Assembly (NCBI GenBank): GCA_039621445.1
Contig: CP154956.1
Coordinates: 53,801,143 to 53,865,142, forward strand
DNA from: Euglena gracilis
Taxonomy: Eukaryota > Euglenida > Euglenophyceae > Euglenales
Direction of reading: 5' to 3'
DNA: 64,000 bases
Each line of letters begins with the position of its first letter. Position 1 is the stretch's first letter. Positions 51,616 through 60,145 of this stretch are shown here, in pieces. The notes beneath the pieces are model-generated. The model worked only from the letters and a program-made list of their open reading frames with translations, made no database searches and was not told the origin of the DNA. The translations under genes were made by a program, and so were the position numbers.

Positions 51616-54600
51616 AGGGTTCTTGAAGAACGGGAAGTGGAGGATGGTGTGTGACTACGCGGTGACGAACCTGCAGATCATGGCGGACAGCTACCCCTTG
51701 CCCTTGACGGAGGAGATCGTGGCGGAGCAGGCGAAGTGTACCCTCTTCAGCACCATCGACTTGCAGGACGCGTTCCACCAGGTGGCCTTGGCGGAGGAGA
51801 GCAGACCGGTGACGAACGTCCAGCTGCCGGGTGGGCTGTGGCAGTGGCGTGTGGTCCCGCAGGGGATCAACGTCGGGCCCGCCCTCCTGCAGCGGGACAT
51901 TGACGCCACCTGCGCGGCGGTGAAGGCGCATTCCCGCCCGTACTTCGACGACATCATCGTCATTCCGCGGCAGGGAGCGGAGGAGACGGACGAAGAGTTC
52001 TACCAGAAGCACGCCCGAGACGTCCGTGCGACGTTGCTGGCCTTGGAGAAGGACAGATGGGTCAGCGACAGCCGCAAGGCCAAGCTCTTCATGAGGCAGG
52101 TCGAGTTTGTGGGACATGTCCTGGGGCACGGCAGGAGGGCGCCTGCCCCAGGCAAGCTGTCGGCGGTGCAGCACTGGCAGCTGCCGCCGACGGTCAGCAG
52201 TCTCCGCGCGTTTCTCGGCGTCTGCAATTACTATGCGGGCTACGTGAGACTGTACGCGGAGCTGGCGGCGCCGTTGCAGGAGAAGCTGAAGTTGCCGAGG
52301 GAGCTGACCAAGGCGAGATCCAAGCACCCAGTGGTGTGGACGGAGCAGGAGAAGGAGGCGTTCGACAAGCTGAAGAGGGGCCTGGTTGCCGACCTGGAGC
52401 TGTACCACATCGACCCAGCCAAGCCGTTCGTCCTGCGCACCGACGCGTCGGACTACGCCATCGGAGCGGTGCTGGAGCAGTTCCCGAAGATCGACGGCGT
52501 GCCGCAGGTGGAGGACCTGCGGCCGGGGGCCTCCGTCCCGGTGGCCTTCATGTCCCGCAAGCTCACCGAGGGGCAGCGCCTTCGGTGGGATGTCCGGGAT
52601 AAGGAGACGTACGCCGTGGTGGCCGCCCTCGACAAGTGGGCGGGTTTCCTGCTGGACAACGAGATCCTCGTCCTGACTGACCACCGCAGCCTGGAGTCAT
52701 GGTACAAGGAGTACGTCGCCGGAGTGGGCCCGCAGGGGAGGCGGGCCAGATGGCATGCGAAGCTCAACGAGTTCCGCATCACCGTGGTGCACGTCCCCGG
52801 CGAGACCAACGTGGTGGGCGATGCCATGTCCCGCTGGGCCTACCCGGCATCACAAGGCTGGCGCGACACCTCGTGGCACGGCACCGAGGCCGACACGAAG
52901 GAGATGAAGGCCCACATCCTGGAGGAGAAGCTGCGCGAGAAGTCCACCCCGAAGGCAGTACATCCCGAGGACGAGGAGACCAAGGCGGATCAGGTGGAGA
53001 GGTCAACCCTGAAGGAGGGGAGAGAGCTGGCCGTCATCCAGCTGATCCCGCTCCAGTCGTTCGCCGCGGTCCCGTCAGCATCCCACATCGCCGTCACCAC
53101 GCGCAGCCGCCTCGACACGCAGCGCAACGCCCAAGACGCCCCAGTAGAACCCCCGCACAGTACGCGGTCCGAGCACCCACGCAGCCTCGCCGTCACCACG
53201 CGCAGCCGCCTCGACACGCAGCGCAACGCCCAAGACGCCCCAGCAGAACCCCCGCACGGTACGCGGTCCGAGCACCCACGCGAGATGCACCCGTCAGCCT
53301 CGTCTCCCGCGGCCGCAGCAGTCCCACCGTCGGCATCGTCTGCGGCAGTCCCACCGTCTGCGTCGTGCATCGCACCACCAGCGTCCGTGCCAGCACCATC
53401 ATCCAACGCGCCATCGCCAGTCCCATCACCAGCACCGCAGTCCACCGCACCGCAGTCTATCGCACCGTCCGCAGCGCCCACAGCCGGGGTGTCATCACCG
53501 GCCATGCCCGTCCCAGCGTCCGCAGCCGGTGTGCCGTCACCGGCCGCGTCGGTCCCGTCTGCAGTGCCCTCAGCGGGTGTGCCGTCAACCGCTGATCCCG
53601 TGCCCCCGCAGCCGGACCTGGACATCAACGTCTTCGACATGGACTGGAGCAAGGCGTATGCGGTGTGCCCGCGCTGGAAGCCCGTCTGGGACCAGGCCCA
53701 CAACGGCCCGGGCTGGCCCAGCGGGTTCCAGCTGGTGGATGGGCGGCTCGTCTCGGCGGGGAGGTGGTGTGTGCCGAGCGGGCTGCTGGCGGAGGTGCTG
53801 AGGGAGCAGCACTCGGTCTCCGGCCACGTTGGCGGGGACCGGCTGGTGGAGGAGGCCGAGCGCACCTACGTCTTCGCGGACCGGATGGAGGCGGCGAAGG
53901 TGGCCGGCGGGCTGCAGCGGACGTGCCCGGTGTGCCAGGCCACCGAGCACCCGCACCAGCCGCTGCGGCTGAAGGTCTGCCCGACGCCCGTCCCGCCGTA
54001 CATCATGGCGTCGGTGGCCATCGACCTCTTCGTGATGCCGGAGGTGGACTTCGAGGGGCAGCTGTACAACGTGTTCGCCGCCTGCGTCGATCGCCACAGT
54101 GGGTGGGTCGTGGCCACGGCCCACCACACGCGCGGCCTCACCGCCGCCACCGTGGCCAAGGCGATGTACCGGGGGTGGTGGTCGCCGCACGGGCTGCCCA
54201 GCGTGATCACGAGTGATCGCGGGCCGCATTTTGCTGGCGCGTGGTGGCGCAGCATGTGCGGCCTGCACGGGATCCGCCACGCCTACGCCCAGGCGTACCA
54301 CCACGCGGCGAACGGGCGGGCGGAGTCCCTCGGTGCGCAGCTGCAGAAGCGGATCCGGAGCGAGAAGGCCGAGGCCCCGATCACCTGGGTGGAGTCCCTG
54401 CCCAGGGCAGTGCAGAAGCTGAACGACTCCAAGGCGCAGCACGGTATGAGCCCGTACGAGGTGCTGTATGGACGGCATCGGTGGACTGGTGGCGTACCGT
54501 ACAAGGCCCCGGTCATGGTGGAGGATGCCGTGTCGTTCTTCGAGAGACAGAAGGCCGTGGACCAGAAGGTCGCCGACGTCCTCAACGACCTCCACAAGCG

Positions 54601-54916
54601 GCAAGCGGACCAGAAGAACCGGAGCAGGAAGGACCTCGAGGAGTTCGCCAAGGGAGACCTGGTCTGGTACCTCCGGCCTCCGAGACGGCCGGGCCAGAAG
54701 CTCGAGAGCTACTGGCTTGGCCCAGCCCGGGTCACCGCGCGCCGTGGCGAGCACTCGTACAAGCTGGAGCTGGAGGAGGGCCGCCGCCAAGAGGCCCACC
54801 GCTGCCAGCTGAAGGCCTACCGCGATGACACGCGGCTGTGGGGCCCGCCCAAGATGTTCGTCTACCGGCAGGCCAGACCGCAAGAAGACGTGGACATCGA
54901 GGAGTGGACGGTGTAG
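51548..54916 (+). CDS. Ty3-B Pol: reverse transcriptase (5'-truncated by inversion), RNase H, integrase
   Basis: The ORF is 1,122 aa; authentic sequence starts near residue 26. RT has TIDLQDAFHQ (D71) and catalytic YFDD (132-135). RNase H has FVLRTDASDYAIGAVLEQ (D299) and LVLTDHRSLESW. Residues about 500-690 are an Ala/Pro/Ser-rich insert with an 81-bp tandem duplication (53093-53283). The integrase zinc-binding part has EQHSVSGH and CPVC. Catalytic residues D825, D890 and E926 sit in VAIDLF, TSDRGPHF and GRAESLG. The C-terminal SH3-like part is KGDLVWYLRPP...SYWLGPARV. The frame ends at TAG, just before the chromodomain. Confidence 0.88.
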   Translation: MYFWARSLPSLGDLGLAGSGGRAGFLKNGKWRMVCDYAVTNLQIMADSYPLPLTEEIVAEQAKCTLFSTIDLQDAFHQVALAEESRPVTNVQLPGGLWQWRVVPQGINVGPALLQRDIDATCAAVKAHSRPYFDDIIVIPRQGAEETDEEFYQKHARDVRATLLALEKDRWVSDSRKAKLFMRQVEFVGHVLGHGRRAPAPGKLSAVQHWQLPPTVSSLRAFLGVCNYYAGYVRLYAELAAPLQEKLKLPRELTKARSKHPVVWTEQEKEAFDKLKRGLVADLELYHIDPAKPFVLRTDASDYAIGAVLEQFPKIDGVPQVEDLRPGASVPVAFMSRKLTEGQRLRWDVRDKETYAVVAALDKWAGFLLDNEILVLTDHRSLESWYKEYVAGVGPQGRRARWHAKLNEFRITVVHVPGETNVVGDAMSRWAYPASQGWRDTSWHGTEADTKEMKAHILEEKLREKSTPKAVHPEDEETKADQVERSTLKEGRELAVIQLIPLQSFAAVPSASHIAVTTRSRLDTQRNAQDAPVEPPHSTRSEHPRSLAVTTRSRLDTQRNAQDAPAEPPHGTRSEHPREMHPSASSPAAAAVPPSASSAAVPPSASCIAPPASVPAPSSNAPSPVPSPAPQSTAPQSIAPSAAPTAGVSSPAMPVPASAAGVPSPAASVPSAVPSAGVPSTADPVPPQPDLDINVFDMDWSKAYAVCPRWKPVWDQAHNGPGWPSGFQLVDGRLVSAGRWCVPSGLLAEVLREQHSVSGHVGGDRLVEEAERTYVFADRMEAAKVAGGLQRTCPVCQATEHPHQPLRLKVCPTPVPPYIMASVAIDLFVMPEVDFEGQLYNVFAACVDRHSGWVVATAHHTRGLTAATVAKAMYRGWWSPHGLPSVITSDRGPHFAGAWWRSMCGLHGIRHAYAQAYHHAANGRAESLGAQLQKRIRSEKAEAPITWVESLPRAVQKLNDSKAQHGMSPYEVLYGRHRWTGGVPYKAPVMVEDAVSFFERQKAVDQKVADVLNDLHKRQADQKNRSRKDLEEFAKGDLVWYLRPPRRPGQKLESYWLGPARVTARRGEHSYKLELEEGRRQEAHRCQLKAYRDDTRLWGPPKMFVYRQARPQEDVDIEEWTV

Positions 54917-56305
54917 GAGATCCGGCGGCACCGCAGACGAGACGACGGCGACTGGGAGTTCGAGGTGAAGTGGGAAGGCCACCCAACTCTCACGTGGGAG
55001 CCGTTGAAGAATTTCTTCCATCGCTACTCTCACCAGATGATCGAGTACGCCAAGTCCAAGAAGCTCAAGGTGGACCTGCTGGACTACCTCCACCGCAACC
55101 CGGCTGAGGTGGCGGTCATCATCGCGGAGGTGAAGAAGCAGGAGCAGGAGGTCATCAACAACGCCGGGTGGGAAGACCCACCCGAGGAGTGGGTCTGGCC
55201 CGACGAGGACATCAAGAAGGACGAGGAGGCAAGCAGCCAGGAAGGGGAGTCAGCGGACCCCCCAGTGGGCACAGCGGTGCCTGCAGCACAGCACGTCCCG
55301 ACACGCGATCCACCGCCAGCGCTAGGTCAGGATCCACCGCGGACTGTCGCCGTCGCTGCATCGCACCAGCCCGTCCCGCTGCACTTCGTGCACCACCCGT
55401 CCGACCGTCCTTCCGTCTCTGCGTTTCCCCAGCTGTCGCAGGAGGCTGATCCCCAGATCCCGTCTGCTGCAGTATCAACCTTGGTGTGTCCATCGACAGG
55501 AGCTGAGTGTGCGCAGCCCGTGTCTGCGTTCGCTCATTTGCTGCCGCACGCTGCCCCCCAGGCGGCCGTGGCTGCCTCCCAGGCTGCTGTGGCCGCCCCT
55601 CAGGCGACGGTGGTGGCTGCCAACCAGGCTGCTGTGGCTGCCCCCCAGGCGGCTGTGGCTGCCTCTGCGATGTTCACCCATTCTCCGTATGTGCCCATTC
55701 CGAACCATTTCCCGGCTGCGGGCGGGGACGCGGTGCCCCCTCAGCCTGCGGCCTTCCCGGTGTGTACGGGCCGGCACCCCCCCATGCCGCCGGCCTGTGC
55801 CACGCCGTCCCCGTTCCTCTCACATCATTTCCTGCCAGCGCACCCCCATACCCAGTGCGCCCCATTCATCCCCTGTCCCGATGGAGCCTTCGCCACCCAT
55901 GGCTCCTTCCCGTTGCACCTCCAGGACCCGTCCTCAGCCTCAAGGCGGCGAGAGGGCACCCCCGCCAGTGTCTGCGTCCTCAATTCCCCCAACGCAGGCC
56001 TGGTGAGTCCCGGCCCTTTCCGGCCCCAACCCGGAGGCCACCCATTTTTCCCTACCCACGGCTACCCATGCCAGCCCACCGCCCCGGGGGTGGTTGGAAA
56101 AGCCTGGCGTCAAACCGTACTGGGTAGCGGGGGTTGTATTTGTGGGGCTGCTGCTGCTGCTGCCGTTCCTTGCCTGCCGATTCGCCAGAGTGCCTGCTGC
56201 GCCGTGGACCAAGACGCTGGCGGAGGCTGGATACGTGGAGACTACACCGTCGGAGGCGAGCCGACGGATGGCAGCGGATATCTCTGCCCCTGTCCTTCAC
56301 ACTGA
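54917..56305 (+). CDS. Ty3-B chromodomain and Pro/Ala-rich C-terminal extension, after in-frame TAG
   Basis: Directly after TAG 54914-54916 and in the same frame as Pol comes EIRRHRRRDDGDWEFEVKW, EGHPTLTWEPLKNFFHRY. This is a chromodomain with the aromatic and 'TWEP' positions kept. The frame then continues through an acidic helix (EEWVWPDEDIKKDEEAS) into a Pro/Ala-rich region with VAAPQAAVAAS repeats (about 55560-55670). Readthrough of one stop would fuse it to integrase, as in chromoviruses. The first internal ATG is at 54965. Confidence 0.7.
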   Translation, partial: EIRRHRRRDDGDWEFEVKWEGHPTLTWEPLKNFFHRYSHQMIEYAKSKKLKVDLLDYLHRNPAEVAVIIAEVKKQEQEVINNAGWEDPPEEWVWPDEDIKKDEEASSQEGESADPPVGTAVPAAQHVPTRDPPPALGQDPPRTVAVAASHQPVPLHFVHHPSDRPSVSAFPQLSQEADPQIPSAAVSTLVCPSTGAECAQPVSAFAHLLPHAAPQAAVAASQAAVAAPQATVVAANQAAVAAPQAAVAASAMFTHSPYVPIPNHFPAAGGDAVPPQPAAFPVCTGRHPPMPPACATPSPFLSHHFLPAHPHTQCAPFIPCPDGAFATHGSFPLHLQDPSSASRRREGTPASVCVLNSPNAGLVSPGPFRPQPGGHPFFPTHGYPCQPTAPGVVGKAWRQTVLGSGGCICGAAAAAAVPCLPIRQSACCAVDQDAGGGWIRGDYTVGGEPTDGSGYLCPCPSH

Positions 56306-56330
56306 CACTGATACTGTGGAGGCAGGATGA
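56094..56330 (+). CDS. Small ORF with one predicted transmembrane helix (78 aa)
   Basis: The ORF has ATG at 56094 and stop at 56330. It contains PYWVAGVVFVGLLLLLPFLA then CRF, a clear hydrophobic helix flanked by basic residues, followed by a hydrophilic tail. It overlaps the larger chromodomain frame in another frame and sits where envelope-like genes lie in some Ty3 elements. No envelope features beyond one helix are visible, and it could be chance. Confidence 0.3.
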   Translation: MEKPGVKPYWVAGVVFVGLLLLLPFLACRFARVPAAPWTKTLAEAGYVETTPSEASRRMAADISAPVLHTDTDTVEAG

Positions 56331-56499
56331 GGCTGGCGCCCAAGGCCGGAAGCCAGAGGCGGGCGGCAGCCAGGGGCAGAGCAGACCCCCCCAGCCGGAC
56401 AAGGGAAGACAACGGCCGGGAGAGAGCGGGGGGCGGAGGCCACACACACAAGCCAGCGGCCCAAGGGGACACCAGCCAGCCACCCCCCAGCCAGCAAGG

Positions 56500-57420
56500 G
56501 GAGGCAGCCAAGGCAGCCAGGCACCCCCCCCCCCCAGGGGAGAAAGGGAGCCAGGCAGCCGACCCCAAGACAGCCAGCCAGGCCCCCCCAGGAGGAACCG
56601 AAGCCAGCCAGGCCGCCCAGGGGGAACCGAAGCCACCCCCCCCCCCCCAGGGGGAACCGAAGCCAGCCAGGCCCCCCAGGGGGAACCGAAGCCACCCCCC
56701 CCCCCAGGGGGAACCGAAGCCAGCCAGGCCCCCCAGGGGGAACCGAAGCCACCCCCCCCCCCAGGGGGCACCGAGCCAAGCCACCCCCCCCCAGGGGAAC
56801 CGAAGCCAGCCAGGCCCTCCCCAGGGGGAACCGAAGCCACCCCCCCCCAGGGGGAACCGAAGCCAGCCAGGCCCCCCCAGGTGGAACCGAAGCCAGCCCC
56901 CCCCCCAGGGGGCACCGAACAGCCAAAGCCCCCCCAGCGGGCACCAGCAAGGCGAGAGGCCCCAGAGGGCAACCGAGCCAGGGCCCCCCAGAGGGCCACC
57001 GAGAGACCCCAGAGGGCCACCGAGAGGCCCCAGAGGACCACCGAGCAAAGACCCCCCAGGAGGCCCCAGAGGGCCACCGAGCCAGGCCCCCCCCCCAGGG
57101 GGCCCCAGACGCCCACCGAGCCAGGACCCCCCCCCAGGGGCCCCAAGAGCCAACCGCGCCAGGCCCCCCCCCGGGGGGGCCCAGAGGCCACACACACAAG
57201 CCCCCCCCCCGGGGGCCCAGAGGCCACCAACCAAGGCCGCCCCCCACCCAGGGGGCCCAGAGAGCACGACCAAAGACCCCCCCACACACCAAGGCAGAAG
57301 ACCCCAGGGGGACCCCCCGGGCAAAAAAAAAACGCACCCCGGACCCCCCGGACAAAAAAAAAAGCGCCCCCCCCAGGGGCGCCCAAAAAAAAAGAGCCCC
57401 CCCCCCCAGGGGCGCCCACA
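56500..57420 (+). repeat. C-rich tandem repeat array (CCCCCAGGGGGAACCGAAGC units)
   Basis: Imperfect units of about 27-60 bp built on ccccccagggggaaccgaag and ccagccaggc run through this stretch. They grade into ccagagggccaccgag and gggggcccagaggcc units. All three frames stay open on both strands as a consequence, so the long frames here are not evidence of a gene. The C-runs could form quadruplex or i-motif structures near the element's 3' end. Confidence 0.8.
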
Positions 57421-58081
57421 CCCACCGGAGCACCAGAGCACCAAACGAGAAACGAAAAGGACACAAAGAGCACCCCCCCCCAGAGCGCCACAAGAGACCG
57501 AGCAGGCGCAAGGGAGAAAGAAAACGCCCCCCCCCCCCCAGCCAGCCAGGCCAGGCGGGGCAAAGGAGGCGAGCCGAAGAGACCCCCCCAGGGCACCAGA
57601 AGACCCAATGGAGCCCAAGGCCGCCCCCCCCCCAACCAGCCGGGGAGCGCGCAGCCCCCCCGAAAGGCTCAACGCTCCGGGCTCTGCCCCCAGCCTGCAG
57701 GTCGGCGCGGCGCGGCTGCCAAGCCACCCAGCAGGACAGCGGCCACCGCCCAGAGCCCGGAGGAGTTCCACCCCCCCCCCCAAGGCGCCCACAGGAGCCT
57801 GCGGCCGGCCTGCCAGCAGACCGCCCGGGGACCAACGCCAGCCCCCGACCAGGCTCCTGTGGCGCGCGAGGCCACACACACGAGGGGCGCCCCCGGGCAC
57901 CAAACGCCAAAGGCCAAGGCCGAGGCCAAGGCGCCACCCCTGCCCTCCGTATACCCGAACCGCCCCGACGTTTGTTTGTACAATTCGTTCACTTCGCCGA
58001 TGAGGTGCGCATCGCCCCCCGCTCCCGCCTCCGAGGTTAGCCGAAGGCAGGCGAGGCCGGGTGCCTCGGTAGGAAGGGGAG

Positions 58082-58675
58082 TGTGGGCGGCGGGAGGCGG
58101 CCTGGCGCCTGCGCACTGGAATTAGCGAATATTCTGCCCCATTCCGCTACTTTTTTTTACCTGTGTACTTTTCCCCCCCAGGTTCTCTCTTCCGAATGTT
58201 TTATTCAAAGAATTGTGCATGCTGAAGGAAGGAATATCAAAAATTCAATCTGATTTCAAGGAAACAATTGTCCAAGAATTTCAAAAAGTCAATCCGGAAG
58301 GTGAATCAAAAAGAAAGAGTTCAAATTCAAAAAAAGGAAGAGCAAGCGGCGCTGGGAATCAAGGTGAAGGTTCTCTTCCGTCCCCCCCGCTACCCTTTTT
58401 TAAATTCAATCCAGGCTTTTCCCCCCCCCCCCCCTACTGCTTCAGAGGCACCCCCAAGGAGTTGGCCAAAAATACCGTCCCCCCCCCAATTTTGAATTAT
58501 TTGGCTGCCGGAACCCAGGTTCTGGCTGAATTCAGGGACCAAATGACACAAAAAAAGGGAATTTTTGGGACGCGTGTGCCTATTTTTACGGAGCGCCGGG
58601 TGACTGTTTTCCCCCACTCGGCCTGCCGGGGAGCCCATTCCGCGCACGGTCACCGAACCGGCGAGAGGGGAAAAC
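58082..58675 (+). repeat. Ty3-B right LTR
   Basis: The LTR is 594 bp and follows the polypurine tract. It differs from the left LTR by a few substitutions and homopolymer length changes and is followed by the TGTTG duplication. Confidence 0.92.
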
Positions 58676-58680
58676 TGTTG

Positions 58681-58957
58681 ACGTCTTGCCGGCAGCTGTA
58701 CATAATCCCTCACCCAGGGATGCTATATTATTTTCTAAAAGGATGGGATTGCAAGACCTGCAAGAAACCAGAAGACATTTACTTGTGGGAAAAGATCACA
58801 GCACATTGGAACCCAGACCAGACCTCGCAACTACAAGAATGCTGTCTAAAGAGGAAGAACAGAAAATCAGACAACGGCAGTCGAACCACAGGAGAAGAGG
58901 CAAGTCACAGCACAGGGCAGCATCCCAGGACACCAGACCAAGGAGCAGCAACTAACT
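58681..58957 (+). pseudogene. 3' part of the ORF interrupted by Ty3-B
   Basis: The frame continues that of 45114-45321 once the insertion is discounted and stops at 58955. It includes MLSKEEEQKIRQRQSNHRRR, a basic helical end. No family was recognised. Confidence 0.4.
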
Positions 58958-59372
58958 AACCCCCCAAAAAAATAAGCCCCCCCCCCATAAAACGGACCCC
59001 TCCCCAAAATAAGACCCCCCCTGACTGGTCCGAGCAAAAATCCATGAAATGGACCCCCCCCCCCATGAATAAGGCCTCCCTGCCGGCGCGAAGCGCCTGA
59101 TTTTTGAAAAATGGTTCATTTTTTGGGGGGAAATCTGCTATTTTTGGACTTTTTTCACACAATTCAGCATATTTTACCCTTTTCTGTCTGGCGCGAAGCG
59201 CCGAATTTTTTGAAAATTGGTATTTTGGGGTGCATTTTTGGACATTTTGGGGGTCGAAAATTTTTCCAGCAAAAATCCATAAAATGGAAACCCCCCATGA
59301 ATAAGACCCCCCCCTGGCTTTCCAGCAACCGCCCCATGAAATGGACCCCCGGTCTTATTTTTTGGGGGGTTT
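58958..59372 (+). mobile_element. Small foldback / MITE-like element
   Basis: The left end taaccccccaaaaaaataag is inverted at 59350-59372 (cttattttttggggggttta). The interior contains repeated 'ccatgaaatggaccccc' and 'catgaataag.cccccc' phrases and two copies of the hairpin GGCGCGAAGCGCC followed by gaattttt..gaaaattgg. No coding potential was seen. Confidence 0.55.
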
Positions 59373-59519
59373 ACAGGAGGAAAGGAAAAGCAAAAGGAAA
59401 GGGGGAAAAGAAAGACTCAACACTCAAGACACACACACAAGACACACAAGACAACACTCAGTAGTGAAGTGGCCCTGGTGCGAGACAGCCCACACCTGCA
59501 CCAGGGGGAACGTGCAAAC

Positions 59520-60145
59520 AGATGCGGAACAGTGGGACACCTCGGGCTCGGCATTTTTGCCATTGTGAGGTCATGCCTTGCTCGCCGGCGGTTTGTTGTG
59601 ATTGTTTTGGTGTGCTGGCTTAGGAGGCCCCGCTTGGTGCCTTTTTCGCCGGCGTTGGCACACTCTTAAATTGCCCCTCGACAACCCAGAAGAAAGTAAA
59701 AGAGTTCACGAACAAAGAAGAACCAAAAAAGGATGTCAATCTCAATTCAATATCCAGAAGGCCACGAACCAGGCGAATATCAACTCATAATTTAAATATC
59801 AAAATTCAAATTTGACTTTAATGAACAATGCAGTGGAAAAGGAATTGGAATTGCATGGCCGCGGACGTGCTGGAGCAGTGGCCGCAGCAGCTGGAGAACT
59901 CGGAGACGCGGTCGACACGTGGCAAACCGTGGCCGTTCTTCCCACCCAGACCCCCACCCCAGAAATTTCCCAGCCCAAACCCTTCCCTGTGCGCGGTCCG
60001 AGGGTGCCCGCCCGAAGGAGAGGTAGCAAGCTGGGCCAAAATGGGCCACGAAGGGCCGCGAGAGGGCTCCAAGGCCACAAAGGGCCTTTTGAGGCCACAC
60101 TGGCCCCCAAAAGGTCCCAACAGCGATTTTTACCAAGGCAAGGGT
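59520..60145 (+). mobile_element. DIRS-4, left end and Gag-like start
   Basis: The end sequence gacacctcgggctcggcatt, then cattgtgaggtcatgccttg, matches the left ITR of DIRS-1. The frame from 59812 (VEKELELHGRGRAGAVAAAA, then GELGDAVDTWQTVAV) matches the DIRS-1 Gag-like N-terminus closely. The element continues at 61740-61992 and 63021-64000 and runs off the window. Confidence 0.75.

Larger units (their letters stand above)
45322..58675 (+). mobile_element. Ty3-B: large Ty3-type LTR retrotransposon with DNA methyltransferase, internal inversion
   Basis: The element is 13,354 bp with LTRs at 45322-45919 and 58082-58675, flanked by TGTTG on both sides (45317-45321, 58676-58680). The PBS tggtagcagaggc at 45920 matches an initiator tRNA-Met 3' end. 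The polypurine tract aggaaggggag is at 58071-58081. The LTRs differ at roughly a dozen places by eye, so insertion is recent. Domains are Gag, inverted methyltransferase-protease-RT start, then RT-RNase H-integrase, chromodomain, and a C-rich tandem-repeat tail. Stops, a Gag frameshift and the inversion make it non-autonomous as read. Confidence 0.92.

Noticed and set aside
49235-52684. Minus-strand 1,149-aa frame taken as a single gene
   Set aside because: Only the part below about 51600 encodes recognisable domains. The part above is the antisense of the RT/RNase H frame and reads as low-complexity Arg/Leu/Gln sequence.
54914-54916. Alternative genetic code with TAG/TAA as sense
   Set aside because: XPC ends at TAG, the DIRS recombinase at TAA and the RT frame at TGA in the expected places. 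Two stops in mobile elements are not enough.
53585-55093. Minus-strand 502-aa frame opposite integrase
   Set aside because: It is antisense to a clearly conserved integrase/chromodomain frame; its openness follows from high GC.
56052-58116. Very long minus- and plus-strand frames over 56.1-58.1 kb
   Set aside because: They come from a C-rich tandem repeat without stop codons in any frame. Composition is Pro/Gly/Arg only and no domain is seen.
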